Assembly: GCA_963576475.1 (NCBI GenBank)
Contig: OY754981.1
Location: 30,914,132-30,978,131 of the forward strand
Direction: 5' to 3'
DNA from: Molanna angustata
Lineage: Eukaryota > Arthropoda > Insecta > Trichoptera > Molannidae
DNA length: 64,000 bases
Shown one piece after another: positions 47,140 through 56,706 of the stretch. The position numbers and the translations under genes were made by a program. Each line of letters starts with the position of its first letter. Position 1 is the first letter of the stretch. The notes beneath the pieces were generated by a model that ran no database searches, had not been told where the DNA came from, and saw only the letters and a program-made list of their open reading frames with translations.

Positions 47140-47565
47140 TAAAACATCAAGTTTCCCAAGTAGAATAACTGCCGTTGAAATGAGGTCTCTCAGACAAATG
47201 TGTAATAAGACGATGTGTGATTGAATAAAAAAAGTAAGCACAAGAAAATAATGGAAAAAGACTCCACATGCAAGATAAAAATATAATATATGTCCTTAAG
47301 TGGTTCGGCCACATAGAAAGAACAGATGAAGAACGGTTGACAAAAAAATTATACATGGCTAAATATGCGGAATAAGAGATAGAGGTTGGTCGAGAAAGAC
47401 TCATTCAAATCACATGAATGGAATCTGAATTGTAGATAGTAGGAGAGTGTGCATGAGGCAATGTTTGCATGGATTAAGTGAAGCGAGAAAAGTATATCAG
47501 GATAGGAAATTATGGCGCTCGGTTCTCTCTGCTTACCTCAATATGAACAAGGCATGATAGTATGT
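47140..47565 (+). pseudogene. Non-LTR fragment of the 1-2790 family
   Basis: Pieces reading ITAVEMRSLRQMCN, then WFGHIERTDEERLTKKLYMA and a tail containing GGTTCTCTCTGC match the C-terminal end of the element at 2370-2790. Frames are broken. Gypsy element 2 begins immediately after it. Confidence 0.8.
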
Positions 47566-48943
47566 TGATACGCCCGAGATGTATAGTTTGGAGATTAACC
47601 ACACACTCGGGGTCAAAAGGAGGAACAGAGCAGTGAAAAGCCGGTATAATTGTCAATAATGTTTATTGTGAGACACAGAACAATACACAACAAAATACAC
47701 GATACAAAAGAAAGAAGTACAGTGGCAGGAGAATCCCTTAATGTCCAAATTCACAACCAAAATAAATAGTGTCCTATCACAAGCACGAGTATGTTCTATT
47801 ATAATCACAAAATGTGTCCTATCACAAACACTAGCGTGTCCTATCACGATCACCAGATGTGTCCTATCACAAACACTAATCACACAGATCAGGTGCGCAG
47901 ACCCGGGGCGCAGAGCAGGTGCGCAAAGCAGGGGCACAGACCAGGGGCGCAAACCAGGGGCGCAAACCAGGGGCGCAAACCAGGGGCGCAAACCAGGGAC
48001 GCAAACCAGGGGCGCAGAGCAGGTGCGAAAACCAGGGGCGCAGAGCAGGTGCGCAAACCAGGGGCGCAGAGCAGGTGCACAAACCAGGGGCGCAGAGCAG
48101 GTGCGAAAACCAGGGGCGCGGAGCAGGGGCGCAATGGCAGCGGCTGGGGCTGGTTGCAGGGCGTGGCTCAGGCTGGTGACCAGGGGCGCAGAGCAGGTGC
48201 GCAAACCAGGGACGCAGAGCAGGTGCGCAAACCAAGAGCGCGGAGCAGGGGCGCAGTGGCAGCGGCTGGGGCTGGTTGCAGGGCGTGGCTCAGGCTGGTG
48301 ACCAGGGCGTAGAGCAGGTGCGCAAACCAGGGGCGCAGTGGCAGGGGTGCAGACCAGGGGCGCAGACCAGGGGCGCAGGCCAGGGGCGCAGTCCAGGGGC
48401 GCAGTGGCAGGGGTGCAGACCAGTGGTGCAGACCGTGGGACGCAGACCAGTGGTGCAGACCAGGGGCGCAGTCCAGGGGCGCAGTCCAGGGGCGCAGTCC
48501 AGGGGTGCAGACCAGTGGTGCAGACCGTGGGACGCAGACCAGTGGTGCAGACCAGGGGCGCAGTCCAGGGGCGCAGTCCAGGGTGCAGTCCAGGGGCGCA
48601 GTCCAGGGGCGCAGTCCGGGAAGGCGGTGCAGTGGCAGAAGCAGTGACTGGGGCTGGTCGCTGGGCGCAGGTCCAGGCTGGTGCGAGGTCGGAGTGCTCG
48701 AGAGATATCGAAGTGCTTAGTGTTAAGAGATATCGAAGCGTGCCGTGTTAAGAGATATCGAAGTGTATGCAGACTCGACGGCCACGTCGGGGTGGAAGTC
48801 GCTTCTTCGTTGATCCGACACGACAGGCAGGGCCAGGTCCGTTCAACACTGTTGCGGCTGGAGTCTTCCCGACTGAAGTGGTCTGGCGGAGGTCTTGCTC
48901 GTAGCTTGTAGAGTGGCGATCTCTTGTCGGTTAGCGCGGTCGA
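47566..48943 (-). repeat. Inverted partial LTR of Gypsy element 2
   Basis: This is the reverse complement of 52100-53522, from the TGATACGCCCG end to a TCGA four bases past the TATA region. GC-rich repeats of about 26 bp (GCGCAGAGCAGGTGCGCAAA type) fill 47890-48640, and the number and order of units differ from the other copy. Confidence 0.9.
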
Positions 48944-49316
48944 TTAACTTCACTGTCTTAGTGGACCGCAATGGGTAGGCCTCTACCCACCGCGTGAACA
49001 GGTCGGTGACCACCAAGATGTATTTATTTGCATGCCTTGTCGCCGGATAAGGGCCCATTAAATCCACCGCGATTATCCCAAACGGCCGGCGGGGAGCGAT
49101 AGCTCCCTGGGGAGTGGCTGTGGGTCCTCCACCTCCCTTGGTTCTGGCGCAGATCAGGCAGTGTCGTACGTATGTGGCAACGTCCGTTGCCATATTCGGC
49201 CACCAAAAGCGGGCACCGATGGCTCTCGTTGTCTCCTTTGCTCCCGGGTGTACGGCTGTTGGGGAGTCGTGGTACTCCTCGAGCACCTGAGGAACCACCG
49301 AGTCTGGAACCACCGG
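48940..49316 (-). pseudogene. Inverted integrase fragment
   Basis: On the minus strand this encodes the integrase zinc-binding module (HPGAKETTRAIGARFWWPNM, RHCLICARTKG) and the start of the core (AVDLMGPYPAT, TDLFTRWVEAYP). It is nearly identical to 50691-51068. At TCGA it switches to LTR sequence, and at 49314-49316 it meets the gag tail head to head. Confidence 0.9.
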
Positions 49317-49894
49317 ACCGCGCCTATGATCACCGCTCTCCAAGACGGGAGCAAAGACGCTCTCCATCTCGGGAACATCGCCGTGCCCGCACACCCAGCA
49401 CACGCACCCACGCCTACGAGCACCGTTCTCCAAGGCGGGAGCATAGGCGTTCTCCGTCCAGAGACAGACGGCGCGCCCGCTCGCCCAGCGCACACGCCCA
49501 CCAGGTCGAGTCAAGGACCACGCGACGGCAATCACCCTCGCCAGCCCGCGCCTACAATCACCGCTCTCCAAGGCGGGAGCATAGGCGCTCCCCACAACGA
49601 CGCGCCCGCTCACCCAGCCCACGCGTCAACCAGGTGGAAGAGAGATATGCGTCTCCCCGTCGAGACTACCGGCGTACTAACAATGAGCACGCCTCCAACG
49701 CCGAGTACCCCCCAACACCAGAGGACTGGAGTTACGAGGATGAGCCCGCCCCCCCTGTGAGGCCGGCTCCAAGGAATCCTCAGCGGGGAGGATACCGGGG
49801 AGGACACCGAGGCGCCGCGACGCAACACGTGCAAGGACGCCGCCCACGAGATGCCCCGGCTTCGGGAAACGACCGGGCCCCGGCGACGCATTAA
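49317..49894 (+). CDS. gag: C-terminal part of Gag with SR-like repeats
   Basis: The N-terminal Gag domain is missing, cut off at the inversion junction. What remains begins with three copies of a basic Arg/Ser-rich phrase (HRSPRREHRRSPSR and RRRARSPS) resembling the RS domains of splicing factors. An acidic-proline stretch (PPTPEDWSYEDEPAPPVRP) and an RGG-like tail (RGGYRGGHRG) follow, ending APATH at a TAA (49892-49894). In Gypsy elements lacking a zinc knuckle, a basic tail of this kind probably binds RNA (inference). The GGGAAAC frameshift heptamer lies 22 bases before the stop. Confidence 0.75.
49864..49884 (+). promoter_or_regulatory. Programmed -1 frameshift signal of Gypsy element 2
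   Basis: G49864, GGA 49865-49867 and AAC 49868-49870 form the slippery heptamer in phase with gag. CCGG-GCC-CCGG at 49873-49883 can fold just downstream. The minus-one frame is open from here into the protease without a stop. Gypsy element 1 has the same heptamer in the same phase at 13833-13839. Confidence 0.72.
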
Positions 49895-51819
49895 TTCCTG
49901 ATCGTCGTCGGGGTGATTCCGCCGTATGCAACGCGGCGGTCAACGAGATCCAGACTTTGCCCAGGGTACGGGCAGAGATATCTGGCCAGGAACGGCGGGT
50001 CCTCCTGGACTCCGCCTGCTCTCACAACCTTGTGCGAGAAGACTTAGTGCCCCACCATCTGATTAGGCCCTCGGAAGTGGAGTCCTTGGGCCAGGCAGAC
50101 ACCCACACCAGGGTCAGGGTGGTGGGGGAGACCGCTCTGACCATCAAACTTGGTGACCAGCAGACGACCATCGACTTCCTGGTGATGGAAGACCTCCGGG
50201 AAGAAGCCATTCTCGGAATCCGATGGCTGAAGGACGAGGAGGCCGCACTGGACTTCAGACGCGGCTGCGTCACCTTCGGTAGGAGCGAACGGGCTAGCTC
50301 CTTGTTTTACCCAGAACCTCGACCAAGGCCGCGAGATGCCGCCTACCCGGACCTCACCAGGAACCTGGACGCCGTAGTAGAAATGCTCACTGCTGAGGCC
50401 AGTGAGCCGCTGCCCGCCGGACGCATTGACTCGCCGGTACCAGCAGCGTCGGTGGGGCACGAACCAATTCAAGAAGATCCCGCGGACGTAACCCCGGTCC
50501 AAGGGGCAACTCTGGCCGAAACAGTCCGGCTCACCCAATCACGGGACACCACCGTCCAGAAGAGGATACGGGTGTGGCTCCGCCTTCACACCCGCCCGCC
50601 TCGTAGGACGACGGGCAGGCAACCACACTACCACCGTTACATGGTGAGGGACGACGTGTTGTGGAAGAGGGACACCGGCCGAGAGGATCGTCTGGTGGTT
50701 CCAGACTCGGTGGTTCCTCAGGTGCTCGAGGAGTACCACGACTCCCCAACAGCCGTACACCCGGGAGCAAAGGAGACAACGAGAGCCATCGGTGCCCGCT
50801 TTTGGTGGCCGAATATGGCAACGGACGTTGCCACTTACGTACGACACTGCCTGATTTGCGCCAGAACCAAGGGAGGTGGAGGACCCACAGCCACTCCCCA
50901 GGGAGCTATCGCTCCCCGCCGGCCGTTTGAGATAATCGCGGTGGATTTAATGGGCCCCTATCCGGCGACAAGGCATGCAAATAAATACATCTTGGTGGTC
51001 ACCGACCTGTTCACGCGGTGGGTAGAGGCCTACCCATTGCGGTCCACTAAGACGGTGAAGTTAATCGAGGTCATAGAAAGAGAGTACCTCCCCAGGTACG
51101 GTCATCCGCGGAGGGTGATAACAGACAATGGCCCACAGTTCGGGCACAAGCTCTGGCGGGAGGCAATGGACAGATGGCGGTCCGAGCACTGGACTACCGC
51201 CGTCTACCACGCCAGAGCCAACCCGGTTGAGAGAAGAAATCAGGAGGTGAAGAAGTGTCTTAGGATCCTCCTGCAAGACGCGCCCCACACCACGTGGGAC
51301 GACAGACTGCCCGCCGTCCTGACAGCCCTTCGCAACCGAAGGAACGACGCAACAGGCATCACCCCAGCCGAGGCCCTGCACGGCCACGACCTCCACCGCC
51401 CAGGGGAATGGGATGCCATACCCCTGGCAGATGAGCGACCTCCGGACTCAGCGCCGGTCCGAGACCGCGAACCAATGGACGAGAGAGTCCGAAACCACCA
51501 GCGCGCGTACCAAGAGCGGTACGCCCGAAATACCCAAGGGACACCCACCTACGAAACAGGCCAGTTGGTACTGGTCCACGAACACCACCCTGCAGGCACG
51601 CAGGGACCGCCCGGTGTATTCGCCGGTTTCGCAGCTAAGTGGTGCGGGCCACACAAGGTCCTAATGTCGGTAGGACGTGGAAATGTCTACTGGATCGACC
51701 GAAGAGGCAAACCAGCAAAGTATCATGTATCCCGCCTGAAACCCGCTCCGCCTTCCTGGGAGGAAGCAGCAACTATGGAAGCCACTCCGGCTTCCGGCCA
51801 AGAAAGCGGGGGGGATTGA
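49871..51819 (+). CDS. Protease-integrase polyprotein without reverse transcriptase
   Basis: This frame is open from the frameshift signal to a TGA at 51817-51819. Counting from the TTG at 49957: the protease motif VLLDSACSHNL with D18, AILGIRW at 85-90, then a linker. Where reverse transcriptase and RNase H (about 380 residues in element 1) should be, around residue 130, the frame passes directly to the pre-integrase linker (ETVRLTQS). Integrase follows: zinc residues H261, H268, C298, C301; catalytic D330, D390, E425; then a GPY/F-like end (AKWCGPHKVLMS, YWIDRRGKPAKYHV). The protease has DSA in place of the usual DTG. The stop codon is formed by the first bases of the 3' LTR. Without a reverse transcriptase it could only move with help in trans. 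Confidence 0.88.
51802..51816 (+). promoter_or_regulatory. Polypurine tract of Gypsy element 2
   Basis: AAAGCGGGGGGGAT lies directly before the LTR start TGATGCGCC and inside the last codons of the integrase frame. Confidence 0.75.
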
Positions 51820-53522
51820 TGCGCCTGTAATGGGTGACCGGACCCGGCGTCCTTCCATAGCGAAGTTAAAAACGCACCCAGCCTAGCATGCTCACGATAC
51901 GGTCGCATCCCGGATCGATGTCGACCGTATAACGATACCACGTGACATGCCTGGACAAGTGAGTCAACCAATCAGCGCGCACCGCGCCGGCCAATCAGAG
52001 ACCGCGTTGTATCGGCGAATCAGAGCGAGCGGTCAGCACTCGCCGTACAACCGGCCAATCAGAGCGCGCCACAATCGGCTGGCGGCGTATAAATATGGGT
52101 CGACCGCGCTAACCGAGATCAGATCGCCACTCTACAAGCTACGAGCAAGACCTCCGCCAGACCACTTCAGTCGGGAAGACTCCAGCCGCAACAGTGTTGA
52201 ACGGACCTGGCCCTGCCTGTCGTGTCGGATCGACGAAGAAGCGACTTCCACCCCGACGTGGCCGTCGAGTCTAAACACTTCGATATCTCTCGAGCACTCC
52301 GACCTCGCACCAGCCTGGACCTGCGCCCAGCGGCCAGCCCCAGTCACTGCTTCTGCCACTGCACCGCCTTCCCGGACTGCGCCCCTGGACTGCGGCACTG
52401 GTCTGCGCCCCTGGACTGCGACACTGGTCTGCGCCCCTGGTCTGCACCACTGGTTTGCACCCCTGCCACTGCGCCCCTGGACTGCGCCCCTGGCCTGCGC
52501 CCCTGGTCTGCGCCCCTGGTCTGCGCCCCTGGTCTGCACCACTGGTCTGCACCCCTGCCACTGCGCCCCTGGACTGCGCCCCTGGCCTGCGCCCCTGGTC
52601 TGCACCACTGGTCTGCACCACCTGCCACTGCGCCCCTGGTTTGCGCACCTGCTCTACGCCCCTGGTCACCAGCCTGAGTCACGCCCTGCAACCAGCCCCA
52701 GCCGCTGCCACTGCGCCCCTGCTCCGCGCTCCTGGTTTGCGCACCTGCTCTGCGTCCCTGGTTTGCGCACCTGCTGCTCTACGCCCCTGGTCACCAGCCT
52801 GAGCCACGCCCTGCAACCAGCCCCAGCCGCTGCCACTGCGCCCCTGCTCCGCGCCCCTGGTTTGCGCACCAGCTCTGCGCCCCTGGTTTGCGCACCAGCT
52901 CTGCGCCCCTGGTTTGCGCACATGCTCTGCGCCCCTGGTTTGTGCACCTGCTCTGCACCCCTGGTTTGCGCACCTGCTCTGCGCCCCTGGTTTGCGCACC
53001 TGCTCTGCGCCCCTGGTTTGCGCACCTGCTCTGCGCCCCTGGTTTGCGCACCTGCTCTGCGCCCCTGGTTTGCGCACCTGCTCTGCGCCCCTGGTTTGCG
53101 CACCTGCTCTGCGCCCCCGGTTTGCGCACCTGCTCTGCACCCCTGCTTTGCGCACCTGCTCTGTGCCCCTGCTTAGCGCACCTGCTCTGCGCCCCGGGTC
53201 TGCGCACCTGATCTGTGTGGTTAGTGTTTGTGATAGGACACATCTGGTGATCGTGATAGGACACGCTAGTGTTTGTGATAGGACACATCTTGTGATTATA
53301 ATAGAACATACTTGTGCTTGTGATAGGACGCTATTTATTTTGTTGTGAATTTGGACATTAAGGGATTCTCCTGCCATTGTTGACTATTGTGTGTATTTTG
53401 TGTATTGTTCTGTGTCTCACAATAAACATTATTGACAATTATACCGGCTTTTCACTGCTCTGTTCCTCCTTTTGACCCCGAGTGTGTGGTTAATCTCCAA
53501 ACCATACATCTCGGGCGTATCA
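51817..53522 (+). repeat. 3' LTR of Gypsy element 2
   Basis: It starts TGATGCGCCTG and ends GGGCGTATCA. A promoter module lies at 51960-52095. Downstream, 52340-53215 is a GC-rich run of about 26-bp units (GCGCCCCTGGTTTGCGCACC TGCTCT type) that lacks stops in many frames. AATAAA at 53421-53426 is the probable polyadenylation signal. Confidence 0.92.
51963..52095 (+). promoter_or_regulatory. LTR promoter: CCAATCAG repeats and TATA box
   Basis: CCAATCAGCGCGC, CCAATCAGAG, CGAATCAGAG and CCAATCAGAGCGCGCC are spaced through 51967-52075, followed by TATAAATA at 52088-52095. CCAAT words are bound by NF-Y-type factors in animals. The same arrangement is seen on the minus strand of the related LTR at 38540-38690. 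Confidence 0.75.
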
Positions 53523-53935
53523 ATATAAGTAGTTGGGTTAATTGCACCAATACCAATTTGAAAAAAGTCATGCTCGCACAAAAATCAATTCTGAGATTAC
53601 TCGTTAAAAAAAAATGTTTGTACCGCGGCGCGTAATAATATCTCACTTTATTTTAAAAAATTGAATGTTTTATCCGCCAAAGGCTTGTTTTGGGAAAGAA
53701 CATTCCTTGACCAGTTTTTAAAGGACGAATATAAAGACAGACCGCAACACACGCATTACACTAGATTTTAATTTAACGACGGATATGTAGTTCCAAAATA
53801 TGGTAAGAGAACGCTAGAATATAATGTACCTAAATTGCTTAATATGATGCCGGCATCTATTAAAAAATGCAAAAGCAATAACAATCTTAAATGACTGGTC
53901 AAGGAATGGCTATTGAGGTGTGGATTTATATATAA
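53523..53935 (+). pseudogene. LINE reverse-transcriptase C-terminal fragment
   Basis: Broken frames read WVNCTNTNLKKVMLAQKSIL then RTLEYNVPKLLNMMPASIKK and VKEWLLRCGF, the usual C-terminal end of a CR1/Jockey-type LINE. It begins directly at the LTR of Gypsy element 2. Confidence 0.72.
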
Positions 53936-54262
53936 TTAACAGATCACAAACGATTTTAATTTTTTCTCATTTCATTTATTTTGATTATTTTAAATAGATA
54001 AATTTTGTAACATAGGAAGGAGTGTGTATTTGGAAGATCATCTTTGTGTGACATTTGTATGTCTCTTTTTATTGTAATAATGTTGTTGTTATTTTTTTAA
54101 AGTATACATAGAATTTGTCTTGAGAACACGCCAACAAGTCTAGAAATTAGACTTGGCGTGACTCAGAATCATTATTTTATTTTTGTAGTACCTATGTTTT
54201 TTTTTTTTTTTTTTATTATTTTTCAATAAAAAAAAAAATTTAAAGCGATGTTTACAGATAAC

Positions 54263-54265
<3 letters not shown>
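53936..54265. other. AT-rich DNA, probably LINE 3' tail
   Basis: It contains a short hairpin (CGCCAACAAGTCTA...TAGACTTGGCG at 54129-54161) and homopolymer runs. No gene is seen. Confidence 0.45.

Positions 54266-54350
<85 letters not shown>
54266..54350. repeat. (GT)n microsatellite, about 42 units
   Basis: An uninterrupted GT run of about 84 bases. Confidence 0.97.
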
Positions 54351-54351
<1 letters not shown>

Positions 54352-54489
54352 ATGTAATAACATATGTAATAAAATTTTAATAAAATAAAATAATATTTTT
54401 TTTTATGTATTTTGTAATTGTAACTGTTTGTAAAAATAAATAATTAGCTGTAGTTTTTTTAAAATTAAACAAATAAATTAATGAATGTG

Positions 54490-55146
54490 CTATAAACACC
54501 AATGTCGATCTCGCGAATCACGTGGTTCTTTCAGAAGCGTACCACGTGACGTGATTTTCGTTAACGCCGACCAATGAGATGGGCTCATCCGACTAACCGG
54601 TCAATTCATATATATTTAAAGGCAGGGGGCAAAAGGGCGCACCCTCCACTTGTAAATTTATATTCACCAGACACGGTTGTATTAGCATTCAATTTCGACT
54701 CACGCGGTTCCACAGGTTGCTTCCTTGGCTCCTGCGTTTTTAATAGCAAACTCGTTCACCCACGATCCGCCCACGCGTCGGGGACAATTTAATAACTTTA
54801 ATTAATTCATATTACAGTGTTACATTTAGTTACAGTGATTCAATACAGTGCTTTTTATAAAATAGTGTGATATAAAACTAGTGTTATTTATATATTTATT
54901 TTCAGTGTTCATATATACAGTGCAGTTTCATCAAAGTGTTCGGTTTCCGTCTATTTCACACAGACTCTCAATAACTATAAACTTTCATTCATTACCCAGT
55001 GCAGTGACCACAAAGAACGTTTAATACAGACAAATACTACTCTCTCCTCCAGGGTCGAGCACGCTCCCCTGGAGGCCACAAAAACCACAAAACAAACCAC
55101 ATAAACCACAAAACAAAACATTAAAACCCCGACATCCAAACTCACC
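54490..55146 (+). promoter_or_regulatory. Probable 5' UTR and promoter region of the Jockey-type LINE
   Basis: Two CACGTG E-box words (about 54519 and 54541), a CCAATGAG word (54571) and a TATATATTTAAAG stretch (54608-54620) precede a long leader to the ORF1 ATG at 55147. A TATA-like upstream element is not typical of Jockey LINEs, which usually start internally, so part of this may be target DNA. The element's 5' boundary is not certain. Confidence 0.4.
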
Positions 55147-56706
55147 ATGACTCTAACTAACCTTACTGTGTTAGACCTTCCCGCTCTCTTGGCCATCCAA
55201 GACGAGCGTCCCCTCACCGATGAAGAACTCGTCCTGGTAGGCAAAATTGTCTCCCAGGACTTCGACGCCCGTAAGGCAATATGCCAATTTACCAAGTGGA
55301 AGATCCCTCTCCACCACACTCCCCGTAGCTCACCCCCCCCAAACTCACCACCCCCACCCTCACCCCCACTGTCAAACACCATAGCAGCCCCAATTCAGAC
55401 AAGGGACTCCTCCCCCTCAAATTCTGACAGTGACTCCAGTCCAGAATTCATGGACTGGGCCACCGTGGTGTCTTCTTCCAAAAGGAAAAGACACATACAA
55501 AAGACACCCTCTCCCACCCCCTCCACGTCCACCTCCCCCCGCAACACACCACCCCCCTCCAAAAAAATCTCCCCATCCGCCCCCTCCCCCACCCCCCCTT
55601 CGCCACTGCCCAGAACTTCCCCCCTCAAGCCCTCTGCTCCCCCTGTACCCCCCCGTCAGCCATCAGGCCCCAAAAACCCCCAAGTAGGAGGGAAAATCCC
55701 TCCCATTGTCCTCCACTCCAAGGACAATATCACTCGCCTCTTCAAAATATTTGAAGAGCGCGGGGTCGACTTCACCGCCCGGAACTCAGGCTCAAAAGTC
55801 CTGATCTCCGTCAAATCCTCCGACGCCTTCCGACGAGCGTCCAGAATCGTCGAAGATACAAAAATTCCTTTCCACTCATTTCGTCTCCTTGAAGACAAAC
55901 CCATCATGGCAGTAATAAGAGGAATCCCAGAGTCCATCTCCATTAATGAGCTCCTCGAGGCCCTCTCCCCAGACTTCCCCATCATCACAGCTCACAGAAT
56001 GACCAAGGGCTCTTCAAAAATGGCCATGCCTCTCGTTCTCTTAAAACTTCAAAAGAACGACGAAGGCAAAAAAATTTTCACAAATCTGAAACATGTCCTC
56101 CACCTCAGAGTTTCAGTCGAACCACTGAGAAAAAAGAACCATGTTGCTTCGCAGTGCCATCGCTGCCAAGAATTCGGTCATACGGCCACCGGCTGTCACT
56201 GCCCACCAAAGTGCGTCAAGTGCGCTGGCCCTCACCACACTTCCGAGTGCAAGAAACCTCTTGACGTCTCCCCAAAATGTGCCAACTGTGACGGCCCACA
56301 CACGGCAAATTATAAAGCTTGCCCAAAATACCCCCGCTTGGCAACTGCCCCCCACCGCCCCACACCAACCCCCCGCACAACAGCCCCTCACCCAAGTACC
56401 AATCCTATCCCATCGCTGATGGACCTCCCAATTCGTCCCCCCCTACAGACTGCACCCATCCCCCAACAAGTCATCCCCCCCCCCACACACCCAACATCAA
56501 CGATACAAGCTCCCACCCAAAACACACACACCCGCCCACAACAACAGCCACCACACGCACACCACAACAGCACCCTGCCCCCTCCCCTCTTGAATCACGC
56601 AGCACACACCGCAGCTCGAAGGCAGGCCACCCTAGAGTTGCAACACCTCATCCAACTGGCTAATACCACATTACACAAGATCCTCCCACTACTCAACTAT
56701 GCATAG
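55147..56706 (+). CDS. Jockey-type LINE ORF1 (Gag-like nucleic-acid-binding protein)
   Basis: The 519-codon frame starts at ATG 55147. An N-terminal helical part is followed by a Pro/Ser-rich linker (about residues 55-180) and a conserved region with FRLLEDKPIMAVIRGIPESI (near 250), typical of the domain that precedes the zinc knuckles in Jockey ORF1 proteins. Three cysteine-rich knuckles follow: CHRCQEFGHTATGC, CVKCAGPHHTSEC and CANCDGPHTANYKAC. The C-terminus is again proline-rich. Such proteins coat the LINE RNA. The stop overlaps the ORF2 start in ATGCATAG, which suggests coupled termination and reinitiation. Confidence 0.9.
   Translation: MTLTNLTVLDLPALLAIQDERPLTDEELVLVGKIVSQDFDARKAICQFTKWKIPLHHTPRSSPPPNSPPPPSPPLSNTIAAPIQTRDSSPSNSDSDSSPEFMDWATVVSSSKRKRHIQKTPSPTPSTSTSPRNTPPPSKKISPSAPSPTPPSPLPRTSPLKPSAPPVPPRQPSGPKNPQVGGKIPPIVLHSKDNITRLFKIFEERGVDFTARNSGSKVLISVKSSDAFRRASRIVEDTKIPFHSFRLLEDKPIMAVIRGIPESISINELLEALSPDFPIITAHRMTKGSSKMAMPLVLLKLQKNDEGKKIFTNLKHVLHLRVSVEPLRKKNHVASQCHRCQEFGHTATGCHCPPKCVKCAGPHHTSECKKPLDVSPKCANCDGPHTANYKACPKYPRLATAPHRPTPTPRTTAPHPSTNPIPSLMDLPIRPPLQTAPIPQQVIPPPTHPTSTIQAPTQNTHTRPQQQPPHAHHNSTLPPPLLNHAAHTAARRQATLELQHLIQLANTTLHKILPLLNYA

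Larger units (their letters stand above)
47566..53522 (+). mobile_element. Rearranged Ty3/Gypsy element 2 with inverted LTRs
   Basis: The right side is conventional: gag tail, protease, integrase and a 1706-bp 3' LTR (51817-53522). The left side, where a 5' LTR should be, is instead the reverse complement of the LTR's last ~1.4 kb (47566-48943) fused to a reverse-complemented integrase piece (48940-49316). No target duplication is seen (ATGT on the left, ATAT on the right). There is no reverse transcriptase or RNase H. The inverted parts are close to the right-hand copy in sequence, so the rearrangement looks fairly recent. Confidence 0.88.

Noticed and set aside
40930..47565. Additional alternative serpin terminal exons downstream of 39965
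   Set aside because: No frame with NKPF or a GG-Y-KP ending was found. The visible coding pieces are LINE fragments.
51947..53176. A 409-codon frame reading through the 3' LTR of Gypsy element 2, and similar frames on both strands at 47653-48751
   Set aside because: They arise from GC-rich 26-bp repeats without stop codons. Several frames on both strands are open at once and the peptides are simple repeats.
54574..54792. A 72-codon host gene downstream of the TATA-like word
   Set aside because: It has no recognisable domain and lies in what is most simply the leader of the Jockey-type LINE.
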